Of a stretch of DNA of 64,000 nt, positions 26,601 through 34,161 are shown in pieces. Position numbers and translations under genes: made by a program. The notes below the pieces were generated by a model. The model saw nothing but the letters and a program-made list of their open reading frames with translations, was not told where the DNA came from and did not search any database. Source of the stretch: CAZCPB01 sp044223975 (GTDB lineage: Bacteria; Planctomycetota; Phycisphaerae; Phycisphaerales; UBA1924); assembly GCA_044223975.1 (NCBI GenBank), contig JBGALI010000005.1:124001-188000 (forward strand). The letters are read 5' to 3'. Every line of letters starts with the position of its first letter. Position 1 is the first letter of the stretch.

Positions 26601-27056
26601 GAGCCTTTGTGGCGTGAGTCTCTCGAGATCTTCCGGAAGACCATCGGCAGCGAGCGCACGAACACGCTGCTGGCCGCGGGCGGGCTGGGCACCGCGCTGG
26701 CGGACCAGGGCAAGCTGGCCGAGGCCGAGCCGTTGTGCCGCGAGGCCGCGGTTGGTCTCGAGCGCGCGGCCGGAAAGAACCACGCGCGAACGGGCGGCGC
26801 GCGCCTTGAGCTGGGGCGCGTGCTTGTGATGTCCAAGCGGTACGCGGATGCGGAGTCCGAGCTGATCGAGGCCGAGCGCGTGCTGGGCACGGCCAAGGGC
26901 GTCTCGTCCACGCGGCGCACGCTGAGCGTCGAATATCTCGCCGGGCTCTACGAGTCGTGGGACAAGGCCGAGCCGGGCAAGGGGTACGGCGCCAAGGCAG
27001 AGGCGTGGAAGAAGAAACTGGGCGAGATGAAGGGCGCGGTGCCGGGCGCCAAGTGA
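23631..27056 (+). CDS. Large receptor-like Ser/Thr kinase with TPR array
   Basis: 1141 residues from a GTG at 23631. The N-terminal segment (1-100) contains the element RAAFVAKACGNDAELRADVE, common before planctomycete kinases. The kinase domain (about 108-410) has GEGGFGSVF (118-126), K141, HRDIKPSN (232-239) and DFG (255-257), all intact. The membrane helix is at about 432-453. Then come a coiled coil (460-510) and about a dozen TPRs of the Tpr_10/12 kind, with the repeating HPDTL...LG.LL..QG...EAE...REA..., to about 1110. It is a sensor kinase with a large extracytoplasmic scaffold. The ECF sigma gene upstream is a likely functional partner (inference). Confidence 0.95.
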   Translation: MSRSDPKEVKRIFGDAIELPEAERAAFVAKACGNDAELRADVEALLAVLATGGAFLAAPTAFDAAITADHDPGSLAHSASSAGRGLPRTVPERPGEEAAMRERAGTMIGPYKLLEQIGEGGFGSVFMAEQEKPVQRRVALKIIKLGMDTRQVIARFEAERQALAMMDHPNIAKVLDAGATETGRPFFVMELVKGHPITTFCDQGKLSIQERLELFAQVCTAVQHAHTKGIIHRDIKPSNVLVSMQDGKPFAKVIDFGIAKATASKLTEKTLFTQHAQIIGTPEYMSPEQAQGSLDIDTRTDVYSLGVLLYELLTGSTPFSGTELRSAAYDEIRRIIREVDPPTPSTRLSQNTGTIASVAAVRRSGPKRLGTTVRGELDWIVMKAMDKDRMRRYETANGLAVDIRRYLGGEAVAAAPPGAAYRFRKFVRRHRGVVTAGAAVAAALLIGVVGFAWQASVARGQRDLAIMARQAEAEQRAAADAQRDRALAAEAETRKRAEELKKVSEFQSKMLSGIDPTDAGEALMKDIRARFDAALKKSGVPEDQRATRAQTLARELGEVNATDTAVELIDRAILKPAIGVVGTQFKDQPIVDAALRHTLAEIYAMLGRYDESVALAERALETRRRLLGDEHPDTLLSVNNLGSILEYKGDIAKAEGFYREAVEKNRRVRGADDPETLRTTGNLGNFLRGQGKLAEAEPLLREALDGERRVLGPEHRDTLVAMNTYGYLLIEQGKAKDAEPYWREAYETGLRVLGPDDRDVLIWAHNMGGLLGQLGRDKDAEPIFRAALEATRRVRGEDHPATMNCLGSLAFNLEKQGRSAESEQLLRQFVAVNTRTLGPDHPDTLLGLKRLGTALRSQGKLDEAEVCMREALVRLRRGLGNDHPTTLIACGALASLLTEERKWDEAEALYHEVLESCRRTKGEEHPDTLVTLNNLGGLLLTQGRTDEAEMIIGRAMEARRRVSGVNDSETAIVISSMARVREDQHRPADAEPLWRESLEIFRKTIGSERTNTLLAAGGLGTALADQGKLAEAEPLCREAAVGLERAAGKNHARTGGARLELGRVLVMSKRYADAESELIEAERVLGTAKGVSSTRRTLSVEYLAGLYESWDKAEPGKGYGAKAEAWKKKLGEMKGAVPGAK

Positions 27057-27119
27057 CCCGCAGGTGTGCCGCGGCGTGTTCGCCGAGATCGCGCCCACGA
27101 ACCGAAGGAGAGCGCAGGA

Positions 27120-27518
27120 ATGTCCACGAACCTCGACATCGTAAAGGGGATCTACGCGAGCTTCGCCAAGGGCGACGTCGGCGCGGTGCTCGCCGCGTTT
27201 GCCCCCGACATCGCCTGGCGGGAGGCCGACGGCTTCCTGCTCGCCGACGGCAACCCCTACATCGGCCCCGCGGCCGTGGCCGCCGGCGTCTTCCAGCGCT
27301 GCGTGACGCTGGTGAACAGTTTCGCTGCGGTGCCGGCGAACTTCATCGACGGCGGCGAGACGATCGTCGTCGAAGGCCGGTACACCGGCGCCTGGGCCGC
27401 CAGCGGCAAGCCCCTCAACGCCCAGTTCGCGCACCTCTGGACGCTGCGGAACGGAAAGATCGTCCGCTTCCAGCAGTACACCGACACGCGCCAGTGGGCG
27501 GCTCTCGCGGGTGTGTAG
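27120..27518 (+). CDS. SnoaL/NTF2-like protein
   Basis: 132 residues from the ATG at 27120, preceded by GAAGGAG. The cone-shaped NTF2-like fold is indicated by IVKGIYASFAKGDVGAVLAAF, the DIAWRE strand, VVEGRYTGAWAASGKPL and FAHLWTLRNGKIVRFQQYTD. This superfamily includes isomerases, hydrolases and binding proteins, and the substrate cannot be told. It follows the kinase by 63 bp and could be co-transcribed. Confidence 0.88.
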   Translation: MSTNLDIVKGIYASFAKGDVGAVLAAFAPDIAWREADGFLLADGNPYIGPAAVAAGVFQRCVTLVNSFAAVPANFIDGGETIVVEGRYTGAWAASGKPLNAQFAHLWTLRNGKIVRFQQYTDTRQWAALAGV

Positions 27519-27864
27519 CATGGCCGAGAAGTCCCTGCCCCCGGAGCATCGGTACCTTAAGGCTACCGCCAGACGCTGACCAAATTGCAAGGCGGCGCCG
27601 GCGGAGCAGGGAAAGGGGGATGGAAAGACGTAAGCGGTGATCGCTTGAGTATTCGGCTCAATCTGACCGGGCGGGTTGCAGACGCCGCGCCGCACCCCGG
27701 GCATGTGGTGCAGCCGTCGCGATCGAGCGGGACCGCGGACATCCCCGCGGACTCAGCTCACGCGGCCTTGACCGCGCGCAGCGCCGCCGCCGAGTGGAAC
27801 GCAAAGTTGGACGCGATGAGCGTGCCGTCACAGAGCGCACCGCCCGCCGGGAAGAAGTGAGCCT

Positions 27865-28059
27865 GTGAATGGCGGGGAGCCTTGGGGCCGGAACACTCTC
27901 GCCAGAGCCGAGCCTCTGCTGCCCGACGGCTCCAAGGGATTGAAAGGATGCGATGCGGCCATCCCGCCTCCGGGAAGGGTCCGCATTGCCGACGCCCTCG
28001 AGCGATTCGTGCGGCAGTACGAGGCCAAGGGCAACGAGGCCGCGGCGTGGCGGGCTTGA
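27865..28059 (+). pseudogene. C-terminal remnant of a TPR Ser/Thr kinase
   Basis: The frame reads ARAEPLLPDGSKGLKGC then GRVRIADALERFVRQYEAKG and ends AAAWRA. This is the usual last TPR and tail of planctomycete TPR kinases (AEPLLL.GY.GLK...R..EALERLV.LYEA...AA.WR). No kinase or earlier TPR sequence precedes it. A second possible fragment, RSAAAEWNAKLDAM, lies at about 27775-27820 before a separate stop at 27860. The ~600 bp between 27519 and 28125 therefore appears to be decayed kinase sequence. Confidence 0.6.
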
Positions 28060-28125
28060 GGCTGTGCACGCGGAGCAAGGGCAAACGAGGAAGCGGCAGA
28101 CCCGAAAGCAGGCCGTCCTCGCTCG

Positions 28126-29496
28126 TCACTTCCGCCGGCTCATGAAATCCAGCACGTCGATCTTGCTCACGATCCCGACGATCTTGTTGTTGTCCACCAC
28201 CACGCCCACCTGGTCGGTCTCGAAGATCCTGAACAACTCCTCGATCCGCGCCTTGGGGTAGATCAGCCCGCCGATCGGGTGCGAGATCGCCTTGGCCGGC
28301 GACGACGCCGAGACGTCGCCGCTCTGCAGGCCGCGGAGCACGTCCACTTCGTGCACCATCCCCACCGGGTTGTGCTGCTCGTCCACGATCGGGACCTGCG
28401 AGACGCCCTTGCTCTTGAAGGTGTCGATGATCTGCGCGATGGTGGTCGTGGGTGTCGCGGTGTGGATGTCGCGCTTGGGCATGCCCTTGAGCACATCCTC
28501 GACGTTCCCCAGGTCGCGGTCGCTCCCCAGGAACCCGTAGTCCTTCATCCACGCATCGTTCAGGAACTTGGTCGTGTACCGCGTCGCCGAGTCGGGAAGG
28601 ACGGTGACGACCGTCTTGCCCGCGCCCAGCTGCTGGGCGATCTTGATGGCGATGTGCACGTTGCACCCCGAACTGCCGCCGCAGAAGAGCCCCTCCTCGC
28701 GCACCAGCCGGCGCGCCATCGTGAACGCTTCCTTGTCGTTGGTCTGGTGAAACTCGTCGACGACGGAATAGTCCATCGCCTCGCACAGGATGTCCTCGCC
28801 GATCCCCTCGACCTTGTACACGTGCGGCGTGGGCATGGTCTTGGTGTAGAAGTAGTGGTAGTGGACGCTGCCGATCGGGTCGACGCCGACGATCCGCACG
28901 TGCTTGTGGTTCTTCTTGAAGTAGCGGCCGACCCCCGAGAGCGTGCCGCCCGTGCCCGCGCCCAGCACCACCGCGTCGACCTTGCCCCCGGTGTCGCGCC
29001 AGATCTCCGGCCCCGTCGACAGCTCGTGCGCATCGATGTTCAGCGGGTTGTGGTACTGGTTCACGTAGAACGCCCCCGGCGTCTCGCGCGCGATCCTTTT
29101 GGCGGTCTCGACGTAGTGCTGCGGCGAGTCGCCGGGCACATCGGTCGGCGTGATCACCACCTCGGCGCCGAACGCCTTGAGCATGTTCACCTTCTCGAGG
29201 CTCATCTTGTCGGGCATCGTGAACACGCAGCGGTACCCCTTCACCGCCGCCCACATCGCCACACCCTGCCCCGTGTTGCCGCTGGTGTTCTCCACGATCG
29301 TCGCGCCGGCCTTGAACAGCCCGCGCTTCTCGCTCTCGTTGAGGATGTGCACCGCCATGCGGTCCTTGATCGAGCCCGTCGGGTTCATGTACTCGCACTT
29401 GACGAGCACGTCCGCGGCACCCTTGGGAACCACCTTGTTCAAACGCACCAGGGGCGTGTTGCCAACGGCGTCAAGAATCGATTTCGCGATGGACAT
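28126..29496 (-). CDS. Cystathionine beta-synthase (PLP domain plus CBS pair)
   Basis: 456 residues. The fold-type II PLP domain (1-320) has the lysine in NPTGSIKDRMA (K44), the substrate loop TSGNTGQG, and GAGTGGTLSGVGRYFK with the phosphate loop. CBS domains fill about 335-456 (QVPIVDEQHNPVGMVHEVDV and VGVVVDNNKIVGIVSKIDVL). It would condense serine (or O-acetylserine) with homocysteine or sulphide in trans-sulphuration. The tandem CBS pair suggests adenosyl-ligand control, as in eukaryotic CBS. It is monocistronic. Confidence 0.92.
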   Translation of the reverse strand: MSIAKSILDAVGNTPLVRLNKVVPKGAADVLVKCEYMNPTGSIKDRMAVHILNESEKRGLFKAGATIVENTSGNTGQGVAMWAAVKGYRCVFTMPDKMSLEKVNMLKAFGAEVVITPTDVPGDSPQHYVETAKRIARETPGAFYVNQYHNPLNIDAHELSTGPEIWRDTGGKVDAVVLGAGTGGTLSGVGRYFKKNHKHVRIVGVDPIGSVHYHYFYTKTMPTPHVYKVEGIGEDILCEAMDYSVVDEFHQTNDKEAFTMARRLVREEGLFCGGSSGCNVHIAIKIAQQLGAGKTVVTVLPDSATRYTTKFLNDAWMKDYGFLGSDRDLGNVEDVLKGMPKRDIHTATPTTTIAQIIDTFKSKGVSQVPIVDEQHNPVGMVHEVDVLRGLQSGDVSASSPAKAISHPIGGLIYPKARIEELFRIFETDQVGVVVDNNKIVGIVSKIDVLDFMSRRK

Positions 29497-29635
29497 GAGC
29501 GGCTCCGGTTCACGTGCGGCGGTCGTGGCCCAGTGTACGGCGTGCCCCGCGGCACCACGCCGACGCGCTCAGCCAGCCGCGTCGACGCCGCGCCGGGGTG
29601 CCCGCGCACCACGTTCAATCGCGCCCGACGCGCAA

Positions 29636-29670
29636 GAAAAAAGGCGGCCACGCGTTTCCACGCGGCCGCC
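29636..29670 (-). terminator. Rho-independent terminator of the HDOD gene
   Basis: GGCGGC and CGCG on the left pair with CGCG and GCCGCC on the right (29643-29670), with a two-base bulge. On the minus strand the stem is followed by a run of T (A-run at 29636-29642). The remainder of 29497-29879 shows nothing recognisable. Confidence 0.7.
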
Positions 29671-29879
29671 CGGAGGGAGAAAGAGAGAGTTTGGCGAGAC
29701 GCCCCGGGGCGTCGGAATTTCAGAGAAGCAAACCTAACTCACATAGTCTTTTTATCGGACCGATGTTCTGTCAAGATTCCGTAGAACGAAGCAGGTCTTT
29801 TCCTCAGACTCTGTCAATTGGTCCTGCGATGAGTTGTCCATCGACCCGGGCCGCGATGGACCAGCATTTTTTCGTACTT

Positions 29880-30767
29880 TTATTGAGCCAGGACTTGACC
29901 GGCGTTCTTAAGGTGTTCGGGGAGCTTCTTCCGCAACTCCTCCAACGTGCCCGTCGACAACTTCAACTGCTCCAGCACGTTGGAATCGATTTCGGTCGTC
30001 AGCAGGTCCATCCGGAAGCCCTTGACGGCCTCGGCCGCCAGGCGGTCGGCGACATAGACCACACAGCACAGCGTGCGGCTGTCCTGGGCCAGTTCCAGCG
30101 GCCGGTGGTGGTACCCCGTCACGAGCTTGAAGCTCTGGGGGAACTTCCACTTCTCGCACAGCCCGGCCCCGAAGTCCTGATGCGTCGCGCCGAAAACGGC
30201 CTGCTCGGCGTCGAGCATCGAGTTGGCCGGCACGCCCTCGGAGTTGGCGCCGACCTTATCCACGACCTCGATCAGCTTCGAACGATCAAACTGCATCTCG
30301 ACCATCACGCCGATGTCGTGCATGAGCCCCGCGAGGAACGCCTCGTCGGAGAGCCCCATCTTCAACGAATCCGCGATCAGCTTGCACGTCGCGGCAACGC
30401 CCGTCGAGTGATTCCACAGGTCGCGCGCCGAGAAGTTCGGCGTCAGCTCCCCGCCGCGGAACAGCTTGGCGAGGCTGGCGGCGATCGCGATGTTCTTCAC
30501 CGCGTTCAATCCGAGCATGACGATGGCCCGGTTGATCGACGCGATCTGCCCCGGCAGGCCGTAGAAAGACGAGTTCACGACCTTCAGGATGCGGCTGCAC
30601 AGCGCCGGGTCGTTGGCGATGACCTTGTTGAGGTCCTGCGCCGTGCTCTTGGGGTCCTCGACCAGCTCAACGATCTTGAGCGTGATCTCGGGCAGAGTCG
30701 CGATGTGAGAGATCTCACGGATCGCGGAAGCGACAATCTGTTCGCGCTGTTCGGTGGCCGAGCTCAT
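29880..30767 (-). CDS. HDOD-domain signalling protein
   Basis: 295 residues from the ATG at 30767, preceded by GAGGAG. It is a single HDOD domain: LPEITLKIVELVEDPKSTAQ, IANDPALCSRILKVVNSSFY, INRAIVMLGLNAVKNIAIAA and the HD-like FLAGLMHDIGV with YHHRP. HDOD proteins are non-enzymatic HD relatives that act in signalling, motility and stress regulation. No attached receiver, EAL or GGDEF domain is present. Confidence 0.92.
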   Translation of the reverse strand: MSSATEQREQIVASAIREISHIATLPEITLKIVELVEDPKSTAQDLNKVIANDPALCSRILKVVNSSFYGLPGQIASINRAIVMLGLNAVKNIAIAASLAKLFRGGELTPNFSARDLWNHSTGVAATCKLIADSLKMGLSDEAFLAGLMHDIGVMVEMQFDRSKLIEVVDKVGANSEGVPANSMLDAEQAVFGATHQDFGAGLCEKWKFPQSFKLVTGYHHRPLELAQDSRTLCCVVYVADRLAAEAVKGFRMDLLTTEIDSNVLEQLKLSTGTLEELRKKLPEHLKNAGQVLAQ

Positions 30768-30851
30768 GCCGCGGGCTCCTCTATGGGGGTCAATCCGCAG
30801 CATCATCGGCGTACTCGGACGCGCACTTTGGGACGAAACGCGAGGAACAGG

Positions 30852-31017
30852 AATTCACCACAGAGACACAGAAGCACAGAGAAGAAACGACGACAGCCAG
30901 ATCAAGGCAATGAGCCCGAACGGCGGGTTCACGGAAACCCCACGTCCCACCGCTTCTCCGGCCATCCCCGCGGCTATTCCTCTTCTCTGGGCCTCTGTGT
31001 CTCTGTGGTGAATCTTG
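30852..31017. repeat. Inverted pair of CACAGAGACACAGA repeats
   Basis: TTCACCACAGAGACACAGAA (30855 onwards) is mirrored by CCTCTGTGTCTCTGTGGTGA (30992 onwards), about 90 bp apart. A third copy is at 423-465. This is the same family as the dispersed element in many planctomycete genomes. The intergenic region 30768-31019 otherwise holds nothing. Confidence 0.85.
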
Positions 31018-31019
31018 TT

Positions 31020-32234
31020 CTAGTACGCGCAGATTTTGCGGAGGAATCCCGGAACCCGCGGGCTGGTCCGAGAAAGCAGCTCGGCGATCCGCTCGCCCGC
31101 GCGCCCGTCCCCGTAGGGGTGGGGGAGTGAGCCCAGGTCGAGCGCCCGCGCCGCCGCGATCGCCCGCGCGATCTCGTCAGCCCGCTCCACATCGACGTGC
31201 ACCGCATGGCCCGGCCGCTCCCGCCCGCGCTGCCGCGGCCCCACATCGACCACGGGCACCTTCAGCGCCGCCGCCTCGATCAGGCCCGCCGAAGAGTTCC
31301 CCACCAGAACCCCGCCCGTGCGCGCCAATCGTTTCAACAACCCGACGAACTCGGCACGCCCCAGGTGCTCGGCGGTCTTGATTCTCTTCTCGCGCCCCGC
31401 GGCCAGCGCCATCGCTCGCGCGATGCCGTGACGCCCCGGATCAAGGTTCGGGAACAGCCACAGCACGCTCGCACCGCCCGCGGCTTTGAGCGAAGCGGAG
31501 ACAAGCTCGGTCGCCGCCGCTTCCTCGTGCTCATCGCTCCGGCCGACCGGGTGCGTCAGCAGAACGACCGCGGGAGCGCCCAGCTCCGCGAACCGCGCCT
31601 CCGAAAGCTCCGGAACACCGGCCAGCCCGTCGATCGCCGGCGACCCCACGGTGTGCACGCGCGAGGGCTCCTCGCCCATACGCACCAGCCGCTCGCGCGA
31701 TTTCTCGGTTGCCGCCAAGTGCAGGTGCGCCAGCTTGCTGATGGCGTGCCGCATCGACTCGTCGGCGATCCCCTCGGCGCGGTCCCCGCCGTGGATGTGC
31801 GCCAGCGCCCACCCCCCGACCGACGCCGCCGCGCCGGCCGCGAACGCCTCGATGCGATCCCCCAGCACGACGATCCAATCCGGCTCGGCCCGCCGGAACA
31901 CCCGCGCAAAGCGCCCGACACCCCGGGCAAGACTCTCCGCATCTTCGAACCGCCCGACACGCCCCGCGACCTGCATGGGCACCGAATCAAAGATCGGAAA
32001 CTCCGCCTGCACGTCCCGCAGCGTGAGCGCCGGCGAAACCAGGTGCGACCCCGCGGCAACTACTACCAACTCCGCATCCGCCCGCGCGCTCACCGCGTGC
32101 ATGACCGGGCGCAAAAGTCCAAACTCCGCCCGCGTCCCCGTGACGACCAGGATGCGCCGGCGCGTAGAGTCCCTGGGCTCAACCTCAGGCCCCGGCCGCA
32201 CCGCAGGATCACCATCCCAGCCGTCACCGATCAA
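31020..32234 (-). CDS. neuC: UDP-GlcNAc 2-epimerase (hydrolysing), NeuC/LegG-like
   Basis: 404 residues from a TTG at 32234, supported by GGGAG seven bases upstream. The GT-B-like epimerase fold starts ILVVTGTRAEFGLLRPVM. Other motifs are VVLGDRIEAFAAG, HIHGGDRAEGIADESMRHAI, VHTVGSPAID and the C-terminal VGNSSAGLIEAA. NeuC-type enzymes release ManNAc (or the diacetamido analogue) from UDP-sugar as the first committed step to sialic or legionaminic acid. It is the last gene of the MAF-neuA-neuB-neuC operon, 59 bp after neuB. Confidence 0.9.
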   Translation of the reverse strand: MIGDGWDGDPAVRPGPEVEPRDSTRRRILVVTGTRAEFGLLRPVMHAVSARADAELVVVAAGSHLVSPALTLRDVQAEFPIFDSVPMQVAGRVGRFEDAESLARGVGRFARVFRRAEPDWIVVLGDRIEAFAAGAAASVGGWALAHIHGGDRAEGIADESMRHAISKLAHLHLAATEKSRERLVRMGEEPSRVHTVGSPAIDGLAGVPELSEARFAELGAPAVVLLTHPVGRSDEHEEAAATELVSASLKAAGGASVLWLFPNLDPGRHGIARAMALAAGREKRIKTAEHLGRAEFVGLLKRLARTGGVLVGNSSAGLIEAAALKVPVVDVGPRQRGRERPGHAVHVDVERADEIARAIAAARALDLGSLPHPYGDGRAGERIAELLSRTSPRVPGFLRKICAY

Positions 32235-32248
32235 CGATGATCTCCCAT

Positions 32249-32278
32249 GATCCCCCTCCGGAAGCCCGGAGGGGGATC
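32249..32278. repeat. Perfect 13-bp hairpin between neuB and neuC
   Basis: GATCCCCCTCCGG and CCGGAGGGGGATC around AAGC. It lies 15 bp upstream of the neuC start. No T-tract follows, so it may act as an mRNA processing or stability element, or be a mobile palindrome. Confidence 0.7.
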
Positions 32279-32293
32279 AGCGGATGCTGCAAC

Positions 32294-33325
32294 CTACTCA
32301 AAGTCCGCCGCGCGAACCGGCGTGTCCGCCTCGACCGCGCGCCTCGTCGTCCGACCCACGACCTCTCCGATGAGCCACGGCTCGATCCCCGTGCCCGGCC
32401 GCTTCACCGTAAGGTCGCCGCGCGTGATGGCGTGGCCCGCGGGCAGGGCGCGAACAGTCACCAGCGACTGGCGCGACACCTCGCGCACGTTCTGTTCAAC
32501 CGGCAGCACGCGTTTCTCCGCGGGGCCCATCGCACGGTGCGCCAGGCGCGCAAGACGGACATAGTCAGCGAACTGCTTTGGATCGAGCGAAGCACCGTGG
32601 TCCGGCCCCGCCGCGCCTCGGTCGTAGGTCAGGTGCTTCTCAAGCACGCAGGCGCCCGCGGCAACCGCCAGCGCCCCTGTCTCGATCAGCGGCGTGTGGT
32701 CGCTGTACCCGATCGGCACCGGACACAGCCCGCGCAGCGCCGCGATCCCCCCCAGCGCCGCGTGCTCCGGTGCCGCGGGATAGCTGCTCACGCACTGGAG
32801 CACGGCCATCCGCGCCCGCGCCGCGCCGAGCCACGTCATCGCACGCGAAACCTCCGCCGCCGTTGCCGCGCCGGTGCTGAGAATCATCGGACGCCCCGTC
32901 CCCAGGAGCGCATCCAGCAGCGGCCGGTTGATGACGTCGGGGCTCGCGGTCTTGTACGCGTCCCAGCCCAGCGTGTCGGTGGGAGCGACAAGCTCAACGC
33001 TGAAAATGGTGACGATCGCGTGCACGCCCCTGCCGCGGGCGCGGTCCACGACGCGGGCCATCGCGTCGAGCGGAAGCTCGAGTCTCCGCAGCATCGCGAC
33101 CGGGTCCTGCTCGCCGGCGCTCTTCTGGTACGCCGCCAGCACCGAGGCGCGGCTCATCAGCAGCTCGGCCCGGAAACACTGGAGCTTGATCGCATCAGCC
33201 CCGGCCTCCGCCGCGCCATCCACCAGCGCCAGCGCCCGATCGACCGAGCCGTCGTGGTTCACGCCCAGCTCGGCGATGATGTAGGGGTCACACCCCGGGG
33301 CGATGGTGCGGTCGCGGATGTTCAT
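32294..33325 (-). CDS. neuB: N-acetylneuraminate synthase family protein (nonulosonic acid synthase)
   Basis: 343 residues. A TIM-barrel NeuB domain (about 12-270: YIIAELGVNHDGSVDRAL, ADAIKLQCFRAE, LILSTG-like MILSTGAA, GYSDHT and LEKHLTYDR) and a C-terminal SAF/antifreeze-like domain (about 285-343: LVTVRALPAGHAITRGDLTV). It condenses PEP with ManNAc or a 6-deoxy-diacetamido hexose to a nonulosonic acid. Neu5Ac, legionaminic and pseudaminic versions cannot be separated by eye. Its ATG overlaps the neuA stop by 4 nt (ATGA), so translation is coupled. Confidence 0.93.
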   Translation of the reverse strand: MNIRDRTIAPGCDPYIIAELGVNHDGSVDRALALVDGAAEAGADAIKLQCFRAELLMSRASVLAAYQKSAGEQDPVAMLRRLELPLDAMARVVDRARGRGVHAIVTIFSVELVAPTDTLGWDAYKTASPDVINRPLLDALLGTGRPMILSTGAATAAEVSRAMTWLGAARARMAVLQCVSSYPAAPEHAALGGIAALRGLCPVPIGYSDHTPLIETGALAVAAGACVLEKHLTYDRGAAGPDHGASLDPKQFADYVRLARLAHRAMGPAEKRVLPVEQNVREVSRQSLVTVRALPAGHAITRGDLTVKRPGTGIEPWLIGEVVGRTTRRAVEADTPVRAADFE

Positions 33326-34161
33326 GACGCACCACGCCCCGCGCCCACGGCCGCGGTTCGGAGCGGGCGGTGCTCCTTGCTCTCCTGTCGTGCCGCGCCG
33401 CCATGCTCGCGCAGGATCGCGTCCGCCACCAGGAGGTCAATCTTCGAGTCGATGTCCACCACCGCGCCCTCCGCCGTGATCACCGCGCGCCGATCGCGCC
33501 CCAGGAACGCGTGCGGCCCGGGCGCCACACCCGGGATCTCGCGGAAGAGCGCCCGACGCGTCACCGCGCACACCCCGCCGTCGGGCACGAACGCGGCGGG
33601 CAGGTCCTGCCGTCGGAACACGTTGTGGTACAGCGTGTCGCCCTCCCACGGCCGCACCGCCCCCGGCGACGCCGAACCCGCGCTGTCCACGCGAACCGTC
33701 CACCACGGATGATGTTTTCCGACCGGGCAGTAGCTCTGGACCGAGTCGCACCCGCTGCTCCCAAGCAGTGCGACCGCTTCGTCGATCAGCCCGTCCGGCC
33801 GCACGGGCACGTTGGCGTACAGAAGCACGATGCGCCCGCAGGCCACGCCCACGCACTCGAGCGCCTCAACCGCGTGGCGCACGGCATCGTCAACGGTGGT
33901 GGTATCAGCCGCCAGCGCCGCCGGCCGGTCGATCACGCGCACGCCCATCGTGCGCGCCAGCGCCTTCAGCTCATCGTCATCGGTCGATAGCGCGACCGTT
34001 CCGACACTCGCCGCCGCTCGCGCCGCATCGAGCGTCCACAGCGCGCACGGCCGTCCCCCGACCGCCGCGCGGTTCTTCCCCGGCACACCCTTGCTGCCCG
34101 CGCGAGCCAGCACGACCGCGACAGCCTTGTCCTCCGTATTCACGGGTGCGGGCACGCTCAC
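33322..34161 (-). CDS. neuA: Acylneuraminate cytidylyltransferase family protein
   Basis: 279 residues from a GTG at 34161 that overlaps the upstream stop by 4 nt (GTGA). The nucleotidyltransferase signature VVLARAGSKGVPGKNR is followed by ALWTLDAARAA, LSTDDDELKALA and the metal-binding tail DIDSKIDLLVADAIL. It activates the nonulosonic acid with CTP to a CMP-sugar. Starts upstream of 34161 would run into the MAF gene and are not needed. Confidence 0.92.
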   Translation of the reverse strand: MSVPAPVNTEDKAVAVVLARAGSKGVPGKNRAAVGGRPCALWTLDAARAAASVGTVALSTDDDELKALARTMGVRVIDRPAALAADTTTVDDAVRHAVEALECVGVACGRIVLLYANVPVRPDGLIDEAVALLGSSGCDSVQSYCPVGKHHPWWTVRVDSAGSASPGAVRPWEGDTLYHNVFRRQDLPAAFVPDGGVCAVTRRALFREIPGVAPGPHAFLGRDRRAVITAEGAVVDIDSKIDLLVADAILREHGGAARQESKEHRPLRTAAVGAGRGAS

